From assembly GCA_046349355.1 (NCBI GenBank), contig JAXMCM010000016.1:62001-126000 (forward strand): 64,000 nt of DNA, written 5' to 3'. Below are positions 52,083-61,212 of the stretch, piece by piece. Both the position numbers and the translations under genes were made by a program. The notes under the pieces were generated by a model, which ran no database searches, had not been told where the DNA came from, and saw nothing but the letters and a program-made list of their open reading frames with translations. Position 1 is the first letter of the stretch. Every line of letters starts with the position of its first letter. Source of the stretch: CALKJU01 sp046349355 (lineage in GTDB: Bacteria; Pseudomonadota; Alphaproteobacteria; Geminicoccales; Geminicoccaceae).

Positions 52083-53018
52083 ATGCCGGTACGGGAACCG
52101 ACGCGCGAATACCGGACCTGGACGGTGGACAGCCGGCGCTGGCAGGCCTACCGGCCGCGCCCCGGCGACGTCGTCATCGCCACCTATCCGAAGTGCGGGA
52201 CGACCTGGATGCAGCGCATCGTCGGCCTGCTGCTGTCGCGCGACCCGACGCCGCGGCCGGTCATGGACATCGCGCCATGGATCGACCGCCGGTTCGGCGA
52301 GCCGCTCGAGGCGACGATGGCGCTGATCGAGGCGCAGACGCAACGGCGCTTCCTCAAGAGCCACCTGCCGGCCGACGGGCTGCCGATCCACGCCGGGGCC
52401 CGCTACATCCACGTCGCCCGCGACGGCCGCGACGCCAGCCTGTCCTACCATCACCACCTGGCCGGGCTGGCGCCCGAGGTGCTGGCGCGGTTCGATGCCG
52501 AGGGCCTCGGCGATCCAACGATCGGCCGGCCGTTCCCGCCGCTGCTCGCCGATCCGGCCGATCATTTCCACCGCTGGCTCACGCAAGGCGCCGTCGCCGG
52601 GGAGTCCGACGGGCTGCCGTTCCTGTCGTTCTTCGCGTTCGAGCGCAGCTGGTGGGCCGTGCGCCACCTGCCGAACGTGCTGCTCGTCCACTACGCCCGC
52701 CTGAAGGCCGACCTCGCCGGCGAGATGCGCCGCATCGCCGCGTTCCTCGAGGTCGAGGTGCCGGCGGCGCTGTGGCCGGCGCTGGTCGAGGCCGCCGGGT
52801 TCGAGGCGATGCGGCGGGACGGCGACGTGCTCATGGGCCGGATGGCGCGGGTCTTCCGCGGCGGCGCCGCCGCCTTCTTCAACGAGGGGCGCAACAACCG
52901 GTGGCAGGGCCACTATCGTGCGGAGGACGTGGCGCTCTACGCGGCGAAGGCGGCCACGGCGGGCGACCCGTCGTTCGGCCGCTGGCTCGGCGACGGCAGC
53001 CTCGAGGCCGGAACGTGA
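52083..53018 (+). CDS. Sulfotransferase family protein
   Basis: A 311-residue cytosolic-type sulfotransferase that would move sulfate from PAPS to a small acceptor. The 5'-phosphosulfate loop YPKCGTTWMQ is near residue 37-46, and the 3'-phosphate motif YIHVARDGRDASLSYHHH near 110-127. The C-terminal part has FFNEGRNNRWQGH, corresponding to the GxxGxWK-type region. GGGAGG precedes the ATG by six bases. The acceptor is unknown. Confidence 0.9.
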   Translation: MPVREPTREYRTWTVDSRRWQAYRPRPGDVVIATYPKCGTTWMQRIVGLLLSRDPTPRPVMDIAPWIDRRFGEPLEATMALIEAQTQRRFLKSHLPADGLPIHAGARYIHVARDGRDASLSYHHHLAGLAPEVLARFDAEGLGDPTIGRPFPPLLADPADHFHRWLTQGAVAGESDGLPFLSFFAFERSWWAVRHLPNVLLVHYARLKADLAGEMRRIAAFLEVEVPAALWPALVEAAGFEAMRRDGDVLMGRMARVFRGGAAAFFNEGRNNRWQGHYRAEDVALYAAKAATAGDPSFGRWLGDGSLEAGT

Positions 53019-53043
53019 CCGGCGGCGGCATCGGGCCGCGGGC

Positions 53044-53748
53044 ATGAGGACGCTCGGCCGCCTCGCCGCGATCTGGCGGTTTCCGGTCAAGAGCATGGCC
53101 GGCGAGGCGCTGGACGAGGCGGCGGTTGGGCCCGGCGGCATCGATGGCGACCGGCGCCATGCCTTCGTCCGCGACCCGGGGCCGCCCTCGTTCCCGTGGC
53201 TGACGGCCCGCGAGGTGCCGGAACTGCTGCGCTGGCGGCCGGCGGCGGGGCCGGATGGAACGATGGCGGTGGCGCGGCCCGACGGCACCAGCCTGCCGCT
53301 CGACTCGGCGGAGCTCCGGGCGGAGCTCGGACGGCGCGCCGGCTGCGCCGTCCGGCTCGAGCGGTCCGACGCGGCGCTGGCCGACTGCCATCCCGTGTCG
53401 CTGCTGGGCACGGCGTCGCTGCGCCAGCTGGGGAAGGCGCTGGGGACGGCCCTCGATGGCCGGCGGTTCCGGATGAACCTGCTGGCGGAGTGGGACGAGG
53501 AGCGGCCGTTCCTCGAGGACGGCCTGGTCGGGCGGGTGCTCCGGATCGGCGACAGCGTGCGCCTGCGTCTCGTCGAGCGCGACCCGCGCTGCGGGATGAT
53601 CGCGCTGGATCCCGACACCGCCCGGCCGGACCCGCGCGTCGTGCGCGCGGTGCAGGCGACGCGCGGCGGCCTGTTCGGGGTGTACGCGACCGTGCTGGCG
53701 GCGGGAACGTTACAGATGGGGAGTGTGCTCACTCTCGAGGAGACCTGA
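53044..53748 (+). CDS. MOSC domain protein
   Basis: A 234-residue protein of the MOSC family (molybdenum cofactor sulfurase C-terminal type). The N-terminal beta-barrel (IWRFPVKSMAGEAL, then GIDGDRRHAFV) and the MOSC core (RFRMNLLAE, DPRCGMIALDPDTA with the conserved cysteine) are present. Such proteins handle molybdenum-cofactor sulfur or bind the cofactor. It follows the sulfotransferase gene closely on the same strand, which may only reflect packing. Confidence 0.88.
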   Translation: MRTLGRLAAIWRFPVKSMAGEALDEAAVGPGGIDGDRRHAFVRDPGPPSFPWLTAREVPELLRWRPAAGPDGTMAVARPDGTSLPLDSAELRAELGRRAGCAVRLERSDAALADCHPVSLLGTASLRQLGKALGTALDGRRFRMNLLAEWDEERPFLEDGLVGRVLRIGDSVRLRLVERDPRCGMIALDPDTARPDPRVVRAVQATRGGLFGVYATVLAAGTLQMGSVLTLEET

Positions 53749-53822
53749 GCCCAACGCCAGACCGTTGTAGGTGACACCGATCCGACTTACGGTGCGGGTG
53801 CAAGCTTCAACGGGAGCGCCTC

Positions 53823-54314
53823 GTGCTCAAGCATTTCGGATTGCGTCCTTCGTTCCACATTCCGGATCCGGCCGCCTGCAGCGCCGCCGCGGGGGCGATT
53901 GCCCTCATCCTGGTCGCGACGGTGCCGGGACCGGCGCGGGCCGACGGCATCCCCGACCTGCGTGGCGTCTGGGTCGCCGAGGCGACCTGCCGGAATGCCG
54001 ACAAGATCGCCAGGACGACGCAGAAGCTCGAGTTCTTCGAGCAGGACGGCCAGCTGGTGAAGGCCAACCTCAGCTATGTCACCGCCGGCAACGCCAATAT
54101 CGGCGAGACCCAGGGCCGGGCGGTCGGCACCGCGACCGAGCCGGTGATCGGTGCCATCGCCGCCGACGGCAAGACGGTCCGGCTCGCCGAGGTCGGCGAC
54201 GACGGCATGATCATCCTCGAGGGCGTCGGGCCGGAAGGCTTCAGCGCCACCTACATCGAGGCCGGCGACCATCCGCTCGCCTGCGTCTCGGTCTACCGGC
54301 GCGAGGGCGGCTGA
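53823..54314 (+). CDS. Small secreted protein of unknown function
   Basis: A 163-residue protein with a signal peptide (hydrophobic 19-36, cleavage near ARA-DG). The mature part begins IPDLRGVWVAEATC and has a beta-strand pattern (QKLEFFEQDGQLVKANLSYV, KTVRLAEVGDDGMIILEGV) ending LACVSVYRREGG. The two cysteines may pair. The start is GTG with GGGAG upstream. Its last third (54157-54321) is duplicated exactly 852 bases downstream. Confidence 0.7.
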   Translation: MLKHFGLRPSFHIPDPAACSAAAGAIALILVATVPGPARADGIPDLRGVWVAEATCRNADKIARTTQKLEFFEQDGQLVKANLSYVTAGNANIGETQGRAVGTATEPVIGAIAADGKTVRLAEVGDDGMIILEGVGPEGFSATYIEAGDHPLACVSVYRREGG

Positions 54315-54317
54315 GCC

Positions 54318-54992
54318 GCCGGCGGCGATCAGGAGAAGAGGGCCGTAGAGGAAGTCGGACGCCGACAAGGCCACCGAGGGATCGACCTGGAGGAGCGTGA
54401 CGGGGCGGCGTCGCCCGTGCCGTCGACGTCATAGTAGACGACGCCCGTGGTGCTGTTCTGGACGAGCTGCGGACCGCCATCGCGGGTGGCTTGGCCGTCG
54501 GCGTTGCGGACGAACAGCTCGTCGCGCAGCGTTTCCGTCGGGCCGTAGTTGCCGTAGTCGAAAAAGCCCGAGCGGGATAGCCAGACCTTGTCCTCACCGA
54601 TGACGAAGTCGGTGATGATGTCGACGCCGTTGCGGAAGTAACCGAAGGTGTACAGGCCGCCGGGTCGCCGAGGTGTAGGCGTGGTGTCTCCCGTCGCCGC
54701 CGTCAGGTATTGTGCCATCGCCTGCGCCAATGAAAAAAACGTCATTGCCGGTCCGCCGTCGATCCTGTCCTGTCCGGCTCCGTCCAGACGGTCGTGCCGC
54801 CACGGCCGAGGAGGCTGTCGTCGCCGAACCGGCAACAGATGTTCGCGCCGCTCGATCCGACAGCGGTCGCTCGCGAGCTGCCCTGCAGGTTCTCGAAGCC
54901 GCGGACCACATCATGGAGCTCGCCGTTGCGGACCGCCTCGCCGGAGGCAGGTCGACGCCAGCCGACGGTGTCGCTGCGTAGTCGAAGTAGGT
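54318..54992 (-). pseudogene. RTX-type protein remnant, first copy
   Basis: Reading the minus strand in shifting frames gives the classic end of an RTX protein: LTYFDYAATPSAGVDL, FENLQGSS, FGDDSLLGRGG, GNDVFFIGAGDGT, then GVDIITDFVIGEDKVWL, the tail GPTETLRDELFVRN, STTGVVYYDVDG and VALSASDFL. Several frameshifts separate these pieces (for example near 54390, 54700 and 54900). It would have been a secreted calcium-binding protein. It converges on the small secreted gene. Confidence 0.6.
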
Positions 54993-55008
54993 CAGGCGAT
55001 CGACGCCG

Positions 55009-55173
55009 TCGCCGCCGACGGCAAGACGGTCCGGCTCGCCGAGGTCGGCGACGACGGCATGATCATCCTCGAGGGCGTCGGGCCGGAAGGCTTCAGCGCC
55101 ACCTACATCGAGGCCGGCGACCATCCGCTCGCCTGCGTCTCGGTCTACCGGCGCGAGGGCGGCTGAGCCGCCG
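55009..55173 (+). repeat. Exact 165-base duplicate of the 3' end of the small secreted gene
   Basis: Positions 55009-55173 are identical by eye to 54157-54321, an offset of 852 bases. The copied piece includes the end of the secreted protein gene and its stop codon but no start. Beyond it the two copies continue with a related but diverged RTX tail. Confidence 0.85.
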
Positions 55174-55180
55174 ACGGCGA

Positions 55181-55520
55181 TCAGGAGAACGAGGTGCCGT
55201 GGAGGAAGTCGGGCGCCGACAAGGCCACCGAGGGATCGACCTGGATGAGCGTGACGGCGGCGGTGCCGCCCGTGGCGTCGACGTCATCGTAGACGACGCC
55301 CGTCGTGCCGTTCTGGACGAGCTGCGGACCGCCGTCGCGGGTGGCGAGGCCGTCGGCGTTGCGGACGAACAGCTCGTCACGCAGCGTTTCCGTCGGGCCG
55401 TAGTTGTCAGGGGCGAAAAAGCCGGAACCAAAGAGCCGGATCCTGTCGGCGCTGACGGCGTAGTCGGTGGCGATGCCGTTGCCGTTTCGTCCGAAATGGC
55501 GATTGCTCGATTGATGCTTG
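55181..55520 (-). pseudogene. RTX-type protein remnant, second copy
   Basis: A single minus-strand frame encodes about 105 residues matching the RTX tail of the first copy (GPTETLRDELFVRNADG, DGGPQLVQN, TTGVVYDDVD, VDPSVALSAPDFLHG) but with clear sequence differences and no repeat region or start. It is a truncated 3' fragment. Confidence 0.6.
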
Positions 55521-55657
55521 GTAAGCCGGCAAGCATGGAACCGGCGCCATTGTGTCGGGTCATCCCGTGCAGGTGACCCGTCCGGTCGGGTCACGCCATC
55601 GTCGCGTCGGACGGACATCGGGCATTGGCGACACGGCCACGACCCCGCCATCCGGCC

Positions 55658-56878
55658 TCACCGCAGCAGTGCCTTCAGCCTCGTCGCCGGGTCGGCAAGC
55701 AGGGCCGGGTCGGGGGCGAGGCCGCGTTCCAGCAGCAGCTGGGCCAGCTTCGCCTCGCGGGCGACCGAGGCGGGGCCGACGCTGCTGACGCCGACGATGG
55801 CGTTGGCGTCGTCGAGGTGGAACAGCAGGCGGCCGCCCTCGACCGGGCGGTCGACGGTGCGGCGGCCGGCGGCGGGGTGGCCGGCGATCTGCAGGGTCAG
55901 CTCGTGCTGGTCGGACCAGAACCAGGGCGGCTCGCGGCTGACCTCGGCGGCGCCCAGCATGTTGCGGCCGGCGCGCGCCCCCTGGCGGTCGGCATTCTGC
56001 CAGCTCTCGAGGCGCAGCAGGGTCCCGTCGGGGCCGGGGAAGGCGCAGCAGTCGCCGGCGGCGAGGATGGCGGGATCGCTGGTGGCGAGCGTGGCGTCGA
56101 CGACGATGCCGTGGTCGACGGCGAGCCCGGCGGCCTCGGCGAGGCCGGTGCAGGGGACCGAGCCGACGCCAGCCAGCACGGTGGCGGCGTCGAGGCGGGT
56201 ACCGTCGGTCAGGACGACGGCGAGGCCGTCGCCGGCTTCCTCGACGGCGGCGATGCCGGTGGCGAGGCGGATGGCGATGCCGGCGGCCAAGTGGCGCTCG
56301 TGCAGGACGGCCGCGAGCTCGGCCGGGACGGCGCGGCCGAGCAGGCGCGGCGCCAGCTCGACGACGGTGACCGGGCAGCCGAGCTCGACGGCGCTGGCGG
56401 CGACCTCGAGGCCGATGAAGCCGCCGCCGATGACCACGAGATGGCCGCCGCGGCGCAGGTCGGCCGCCAGCAGGTCGGCGTCGGCCAGGCTGCGCAGGTA
56501 GCGGACGCGGTCGGCGGCGGGACCGGCCAGCGGGAGGCGCCGGGCGTCGCGGCCGGTGGCCAGCAGCAGCCGGTCGTAGGCGATGCGGCCGCCGCCGGCG
56601 AGCACGACCTCGCGCGCGCCGCGGTCGATGGCGGCGACGGCGCAGCCGGGGCGGAAGTCGATGCCGGCGGCGGCCAGGGCGTCGGCGCCGGCGAAGGTGA
56701 ACGAGGCGGCGTCGGCCTTGCCGGTGAGATAGCCCTTGGACAGCGGCGGACGCTCGTAGGGGGCTAACGGCTCGGCGCCGAGCAGGGTCACCGGCCCGGC
56801 GTGGCCCTCGGCGCGCAGCGTCAGCGCCGCCCGGCCGCCAGCCTGGCCGGCACCCACGATCACCATCCGCTCGGCCAT
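55658..56878 (-). CDS. FAD-dependent ferredoxin reductase-type oxidoreductase
   Basis: A 406-residue flavoprotein of the rhodocoxin/putidaredoxin reductase type, which passes electrons from NAD(P)H to a ferredoxin. FAD motif IVGAGQAGGRAALTLR at the N terminus, the family marker YERPPLSKGYL near 42-52, the NADH-binding VVIGGGFIGLEVAASA near 150, and the second FAD contact ILAAGDCCAFPG near 273. No ferredoxin, P450 or dioxygenase gene is adjacent. It is divergent from the LacI regulator, with a 113-base gap. Confidence 0.9.
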   Translation of the reverse strand: MAERMVIVGAGQAGGRAALTLRAEGHAGPVTLLGAEPLAPYERPPLSKGYLTGKADAASFTFAGADALAAAGIDFRPGCAVAAIDRGAREVVLAGGGRIAYDRLLLATGRDARRLPLAGPAADRVRYLRSLADADLLAADLRRGGHLVVIGGGFIGLEVAASAVELGCPVTVVELAPRLLGRAVPAELAAVLHERHLAAGIAIRLATGIAAVEEAGDGLAVVLTDGTRLDAATVLAGVGSVPCTGLAEAAGLAVDHGIVVDATLATSDPAILAAGDCCAFPGPDGTLLRLESWQNADRQGARAGRNMLGAAEVSREPPWFWSDQHELTLQIAGHPAAGRRTVDRPVEGGRLLFHLDDANAIVGVSSVGPASVAREAKLAQLLLERGLAPDPALLADPATRLKALLR

Positions 56879-56991
56879 GGCCTGCCTCCCCGCCTGGCGC
56901 CCCGCGGCGCAACCTAGCGGCAGCCGCTGCGGCCCGCAGCAGCGGGCCTGATCGGATTCCCTCGGGCCGCCGGCGGCGCTAGGCTGCGGCG

Positions 56992-58026
56992 ATGCAACAG
57001 GGAGGGGATCGCCGCCGTGCCCGCCTCGACGACCTGGCGCGGGCCGCGGGCGTCGGCATCGCCACGGTCGACCGGGTGGTCAACGACCGCGGCGGGGTGC
57101 GGCCGGAGACCGTGGCGCGGATCCGCGAGGCGGCGCGCCGGCTGGGGCTCGCCCACCGCCTGCCGCCCGAGCAGCATCGCCGGCTGCGGCTGGTGGTCGT
57201 GCTGCAGCGGCGCGAGAGCTGGTTCTACCGCACGCTCAGCGACGCCTTCGGCCGCACCGCGGCCCTGCTCGACCCGGCGATCAGCGTCTATCGCAGCTAT
57301 GTCGACGAGCTCGAGCCGCGCATCCTGGCGCAGCGCATCGCCGTCGAGGCGGCGCATTGCGATGGCCTCGCCGTGGTCGCCATGGAGGCGCAGGAGGTGC
57401 TGGATGCCGTGGCCCAGGTGGTGGCGCGCGGGGTGCCGGTGGTGACGCTGCTCACCGACCTGCCGACCAGCGGCCGGCTGGCCTATGTCGGCGTCGACAA
57501 CCTGCGCGCCGGGCGGACCGCCGGCTACCTGCTGGGCCGGCTGGCCGGCGCGCGGCAGGGGCCGGTGCTGTGCCTGCTCGGCAGCCGCGACTATCGCGGG
57601 CAGCGCGAGCGGGTCGAGGGCTGTGCGGCGGTGCTCGGCGAGCGCTTCCCGCGGCTGGGGCCGGTGATCAGCGTCGAGACCGGCGAGGAGTCGGCGCGGA
57701 CGGCACGGCTGGTCGGCGAGCAGCTGCAGCGCCAGCCCGGCATGGTCGCGGTCTACAATGCCGCCGGGGCCACCGAGGGCATGGTCGAGGCGCTGGCGCG
57801 CGAGCGGCGGGCGCTGGTGGCGGTGGCGCACGAGCTGACGCCGGCCAGCCGCGAGGCCCTGCGCAGCGGCCTCGTCGACGTCGTGCTCGACCAGAACCCG
57901 AACCTGCAGGCGCGCCGGGCCCTGGAGATCCTGCTGCACCGCCACGGCCGCCTCGGCGAGCCGCCGGGCGAGCCGATCGTGCCGCTGCAGATCATCGTCG
58001 CCGAGAGCCTGGCGGAGGCGGGATAG
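56992..58026 (+). CDS. LacI-family transcriptional regulator
   Basis: A 344-residue repressor-type regulator. The helix-turn-helix and hinge (LDDLARAAGVGIATVDRVVNDR, VRPETVARIREAARRLG) cover about 12-55. The rest is a periplasmic-binding-protein-like effector domain (YVGVDNLRAGRTAGYLLGR, VYNAAGATEGMVEAL) of the sugar-binding sort. It heads a run of same-strand genes up to 63700 and may regulate that run or the divergent reductase. The ligand is probably a sugar, as in its family. Confidence 0.9.
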   Translation: MQQGGDRRRARLDDLARAAGVGIATVDRVVNDRGGVRPETVARIREAARRLGLAHRLPPEQHRRLRLVVVLQRRESWFYRTLSDAFGRTAALLDPAISVYRSYVDELEPRILAQRIAVEAAHCDGLAVVAMEAQEVLDAVAQVVARGVPVVTLLTDLPTSGRLAYVGVDNLRAGRTAGYLLGRLAGARQGPVLCLLGSRDYRGQRERVEGCAAVLGERFPRLGPVISVETGEESARTARLVGEQLQRQPGMVAVYNAAGATEGMVEALARERRALVAVAHELTPASREALRSGLVDVVLDQNPNLQARRALEILLHRHGRLGEPPGEPIVPLQIIVAESLAEAG

Positions 58027-58029
58027 GCG

Positions 58030-58527
58030 ATGCGCAAGGTGCTGGTCTCGGCCTGCCTGCTCGGTCGCAAGGTCCGCTACAACGGCTCGGACAAGCGCAG
58101 CAACGACGCCATCCTCGCGCGCTGGCTCGAGGAGGGCCGGGTGGTGCCGGTGTGCCCGGAAGTCGCGGCCGGGCTGCCGACGCCGCGGCCGCCGGCCGAG
58201 ATCCGCGACGCGGCCGACGGGACGGCCGTGCTGGCCGGGCGCGGCCGGGTCGTCGAGGCGTCGGGACGGGACGTGACGGCGCTCTACCGGAGCGCGGCGG
58301 GTCTCGCCCTCGCGCTGGCGCAGGCCGAGGGTTGCACGGTCGCGGTGCTGACCGACGGCAGCCCGTCCTGCGGCAGCAGCTTCATCCACGACGGCCGCTT
58401 CCGCGGGGCCACCGTGCCCGGCCACGGCACCACGACGGCCCTGCTCGAGGCCAGCGGCATCCGGGTGTTCTCCGAGCGGCAGCTGGCCGAGGCCGACCTC
58501 GTGCTGCGCGTCGCGGCGAGCGGGTAG
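58030..58527 (+). CDS. DUF523 family protein (TudS-like)
   Basis: A 165-residue protein with the conserved cysteines of DUF523: SACLLG at residue 9, VPVCPEV near 47 and SPSCGS near 117. Some members of this family are [4Fe-4S] enzymes that remove sulfur from thiouracil, and the three cysteines match the cluster ligands. It lies three bases after the LacI stop and ten before the first MurF-like gene, so it is probably cotranscribed with both. Its actual substrate in this context is unknown. Confidence 0.85.
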   Translation: MRKVLVSACLLGRKVRYNGSDKRSNDAILARWLEEGRVVPVCPEVAAGLPTPRPPAEIRDAADGTAVLAGRGRVVEASGRDVTALYRSAAGLALALAQAEGCTVAVLTDGSPSCGSSFIHDGRFRGATVPGHGTTTALLEASGIRVFSERQLAEADLVLRVAASG

Positions 58528-58536
58528 GTCCGGCCG

Positions 58537-59811
58537 ATGTGGACCAAGCTCCGCCACCTGCGCACGCCCCTCGGCCGCAAGCGGCTGCGCAAGCAGGCGG
58601 CGACACGGCTGGTGCCGCTGGTGATCGGCGTCGCGCGCTGGCACCGCCGCCGGCTCGGCGCACGCACCCGCCTGGTCGCCATCATCGGCTCGATCGGCAA
58701 GTCGACCACGACGGCGGCGATCACCGCCGTGCTCGAGCCGGGCGCCCGGCCCTCGACCCGCAACGGCATGGAGCGGGCGGTGGTCGAGGTCCTGCGCTGC
58801 GGTCCGTGGCGGCGCCACGCCACGCTCGAGGCGGCGCTGGGCAAGACCATCGACATGGCGCGGTTCGGCAACCTGCTGCAGCCCGACGTCACCGTCATCA
58901 CCGCCATCGCCAGCGACCATGGCCCGGACTTCGGCTCGCTCGAGGCGGTGCGCGACGAGAAGGCGCGTTTTCTCGGCGGGATAAGGGCGGGCGGCCGGCT
59001 GGTGATCAACGGCGACGACCCGCAGGTCCGGGCGATGGTGGCGGGGCGCCCCGAGCCGGTCGTGACCTACGGCCACGCCGCCGGCAACACGGTGCGGGCC
59101 GTCGCCTGGCAGCTTGACTGGCCGCACGGCACGCGGCTGACCGTGGCCGTCGGCGAGCGCACGGTCGAGGTCCGCAGCCGGCTGCTGGGCCTGGCGATGA
59201 CCTATCCCGTGCTTGCGGCCCTGGCGGTGGCCATGGTCGAGGGCGTGGCGCTCGAGCGGGCGGTGGCGGCGCTCGCCACCGTGGCGCCCGCACCGTGCCG
59301 GCTGCAGCTGCTGCCGCTGCCGGGCGGCGGCTGGATCATCGACGACAGCTACAAGTGCACGCTGGAATCGATGGACGCGGCGCTCGACCTGCTGGCGCAG
59401 GTGCCGGGTCGCCGGCTGGCCGTGCTGGGGCCGGCGACGGACATCATCGGCTCGGCGAAGGCGCCGCACCGGCGGATCGGCGCCCGCCTGCCGGGCCTCG
59501 TCGACCTCGCCGTCCTCGTCGCCTCGTCGAGCAAGCCGATCGCCTCCGGGGCGGCCGCTGCCGGCATGCCGCGCTCGTCCCTCATCAAGGCCGGCGACAC
59601 GGCCGAGGAGGCGCTGGCGGCGATCCGCCCGCTGCTGCGGCCGGGCGACGTCGTGCTGGTCAAGGGACGCCACGACCTGAAGCTCTCGCGCGTCGCCCTG
59701 GCCCTGGCCGGCCGCGACGTCCGCTGCCGGCTCGACCGCTGCCGGATCTTCGAGCTGGCCTGCGGGGACTGCCCGATGCTCGGCCGTGCCACGCCCGACG
59801 TGCGAAGCTGA
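58537..59811 (+). CDS. MurF-like amide ligase paralog A
   Basis: A 424-residue Mur-ligase-fold protein. The P-loop (GSIGKSTTT, about 51-59) lies far earlier than in MurF, so the N-terminal UDP-sugar-binding domain is missing and replaced by a basic leader (KLRHLRTPLGRKRLRKQAA). The central domain has ITAIASDHGPDFGSLEAVRDEKARFL and VINGDDPQV. The C-terminal domain has IIDDSYKCTLESMDAALDLL, where MurF normally reads DDSYNANP. It ends with a cysteine cluster (CRLDRC, ACGDCPM). It probably makes an amide bond in an ATP-dependent way on a non-peptidoglycan substrate (inference). Confidence 0.8.
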   Translation: MWTKLRHLRTPLGRKRLRKQAATRLVPLVIGVARWHRRRLGARTRLVAIIGSIGKSTTTAAITAVLEPGARPSTRNGMERAVVEVLRCGPWRRHATLEAALGKTIDMARFGNLLQPDVTVITAIASDHGPDFGSLEAVRDEKARFLGGIRAGGRLVINGDDPQVRAMVAGRPEPVVTYGHAAGNTVRAVAWQLDWPHGTRLTVAVGERTVEVRSRLLGLAMTYPVLAALAVAMVEGVALERAVAALATVAPAPCRLQLLPLPGGGWIIDDSYKCTLESMDAALDLLAQVPGRRLAVLGPATDIIGSAKAPHRRIGARLPGLVDLAVLVASSSKPIASGAAAAGMPRSSLIKAGDTAEEALAAIRPLLRPGDVVLVKGRHDLKLSRVALALAGRDVRCRLDRCRIFELACGDCPMLGRATPDVRS

Positions 59812-59813
59812 AC

Positions 59814-61091
59814 GTGCGCCACAAGCTCCGTCACCTGCGCTCGCCGCTCGGCCGGATCCGCCTGCGCAAGCAGGCCGTGGCCCGGCTGGTTCCGCTGCTG
59901 GCCGGCGCCGCGATCGCGCACCGGGCCACGGCCGGACGCTGGACGCGGATCGTCGCGGTGGTCGGCTCGCTCGGCAAGACGACGACGACCAGGGCGGTGC
60001 GCGCGGTGCTCGGCGATCCGCGGCCGGCACCGGACGCCAACATGATCGAGACCGTGGCCGGCCAGGTGCTGCGCTGCTGGCCGTGGCGCCGGCATGCGGC
60101 GATCGAGGCGGGCATCTCCAGGCCGGGCCACATGGCGCGCCTCGCCGGCGTGCTGCGCCCGGACATCGTCGTGGTGACCGCGGTCGCCAGCGAGCACCGG
60201 ACCAGCCTCGGACCGCTGGACCGGATCCGCGACGAGAAGGCGATCATGCTGACGCGGCTGCGCCCGGGCGGAATCGCCGTGCTCAACGGCGACGATCCGC
60301 GGGTGATGACGATGGCCGCGATGACGCCGGCCCGCTTCGTCACCTTCGGCTACGGCGAGGGCTGCGACGTGCGGGCCCTGCGGCATCGGCTCGACTGGCC
60401 GCACGGCAGCGAGCTGGTCGTCGCGGTCGGCGGTCGCGAGCTGACATTGCGCACCCGGCTGCTCGGCCGGGCGCTGAGCTATCCGCTGCTGGCGGCCCTG
60501 GCGGTCGCCTGGGTCGAGGGGCGCGACCTCGACCGCGCCGTAGCGGCCCTGGAGGCCCTGCCGCCGACGCCGCAGCGGCTGGCGCTGTCGCGCCTGCCGA
60601 ACGATGCGTGGCTGATCGACGACAGCCTGAAGGGCACCCTGGAGACGTTCGACACGGCCCTCGACCTGCTGGCCGAGGTGCCGGCGCGGCGGATTGCCGT
60701 CATGGGCGACGCCTCGGAGATCGGCAGCGGCGGCGGCCCCGTCTACCGCCGCCTGGGCGAGCGCCTCGCCGGCATCGCCGATCTCGTCCTCGTCCTCGGC
60801 AACAACCACCAGCCCTATGCCGCCGGCGCCGTGCGGGCCGGGATGCGGCGCGAGGCGGTCGTCCGGCTGAAGGACGATCTGGGCGCCGCGGTGGTGCAGG
60901 CCAGGGCCACGCTCCGCCCGGGCGACGTCGTCCTGGTCAAGGGCCGCATGTCGCAGAAGCTGGAGCGGGTGGCACTGGCGCTGTCCGGACGGACGGTGGG
61001 CTGCCGGCTGGCGAGCTGTGACATCTCCTCCCCGCCCTGCAGCCTTTGCCCAATGCTGGAACGGGGCTGGCAGGAATCGCCCGAGGGTTGA
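59814..61091 (+). CDS. MurF-like amide ligase paralog B
   Basis: A 425-residue paralog of the preceding gene, two bases after it, from a GTG start. It shares the leader (KLRHLRSPLGRIRLRKQAV), the P-loop GSLGKTTTT, VTAVASEHRTSLGPLDRIRDEK, VLNGDDPRV, and the C-terminal IDDSLKGTLETFDTALDLL. The cysteine tail here is CRLASC and SPPCSLCPM. The two copies have diverged substantially, so the duplication is old and they may act in sequence or as a heteromer. No MurF-type N-terminal domain is present. Confidence 0.8.
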   Translation: MRHKLRHLRSPLGRIRLRKQAVARLVPLLAGAAIAHRATAGRWTRIVAVVGSLGKTTTTRAVRAVLGDPRPAPDANMIETVAGQVLRCWPWRRHAAIEAGISRPGHMARLAGVLRPDIVVVTAVASEHRTSLGPLDRIRDEKAIMLTRLRPGGIAVLNGDDPRVMTMAAMTPARFVTFGYGEGCDVRALRHRLDWPHGSELVVAVGGRELTLRTRLLGRALSYPLLAALAVAWVEGRDLDRAVAALEALPPTPQRLALSRLPNDAWLIDDSLKGTLETFDTALDLLAEVPARRIAVMGDASEIGSGGGPVYRRLGERLAGIADLVLVLGNNHQPYAAGAVRAGMRREAVVRLKDDLGAAVVQARATLRPGDVVLVKGRMSQKLERVALALSGRTVGCRLASCDISSPPCSLCPMLERGWQESPEG

Positions 61092-61212
61092 TCAGAACGT
61101 TGCACGAACACGTCGTTGCCGGTGACAATCACAGCAAAAGTGCATGTCCATTATTGGCAGCGAGCGGTCGGCCATGCCTAATGCCGACAAGGGGACGACA
61201 CCCTGCGGGGGA

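Noticed and set aside
55658..56878. The FAD reductase as part of the B6 pathway
   Set aside because: It belongs to the ferredoxin-reductase type with two dinucleotide folds, and it is 14 kb away with no ferredoxin or oxygenase partner.
56914..60030. A 1038-codon minus-strand frame
   Set aside because: It is antisense to the LacI, DUF523 and MurF-like genes, with low-complexity Arg/Gln/Ala/His-rich sequence and no domain.
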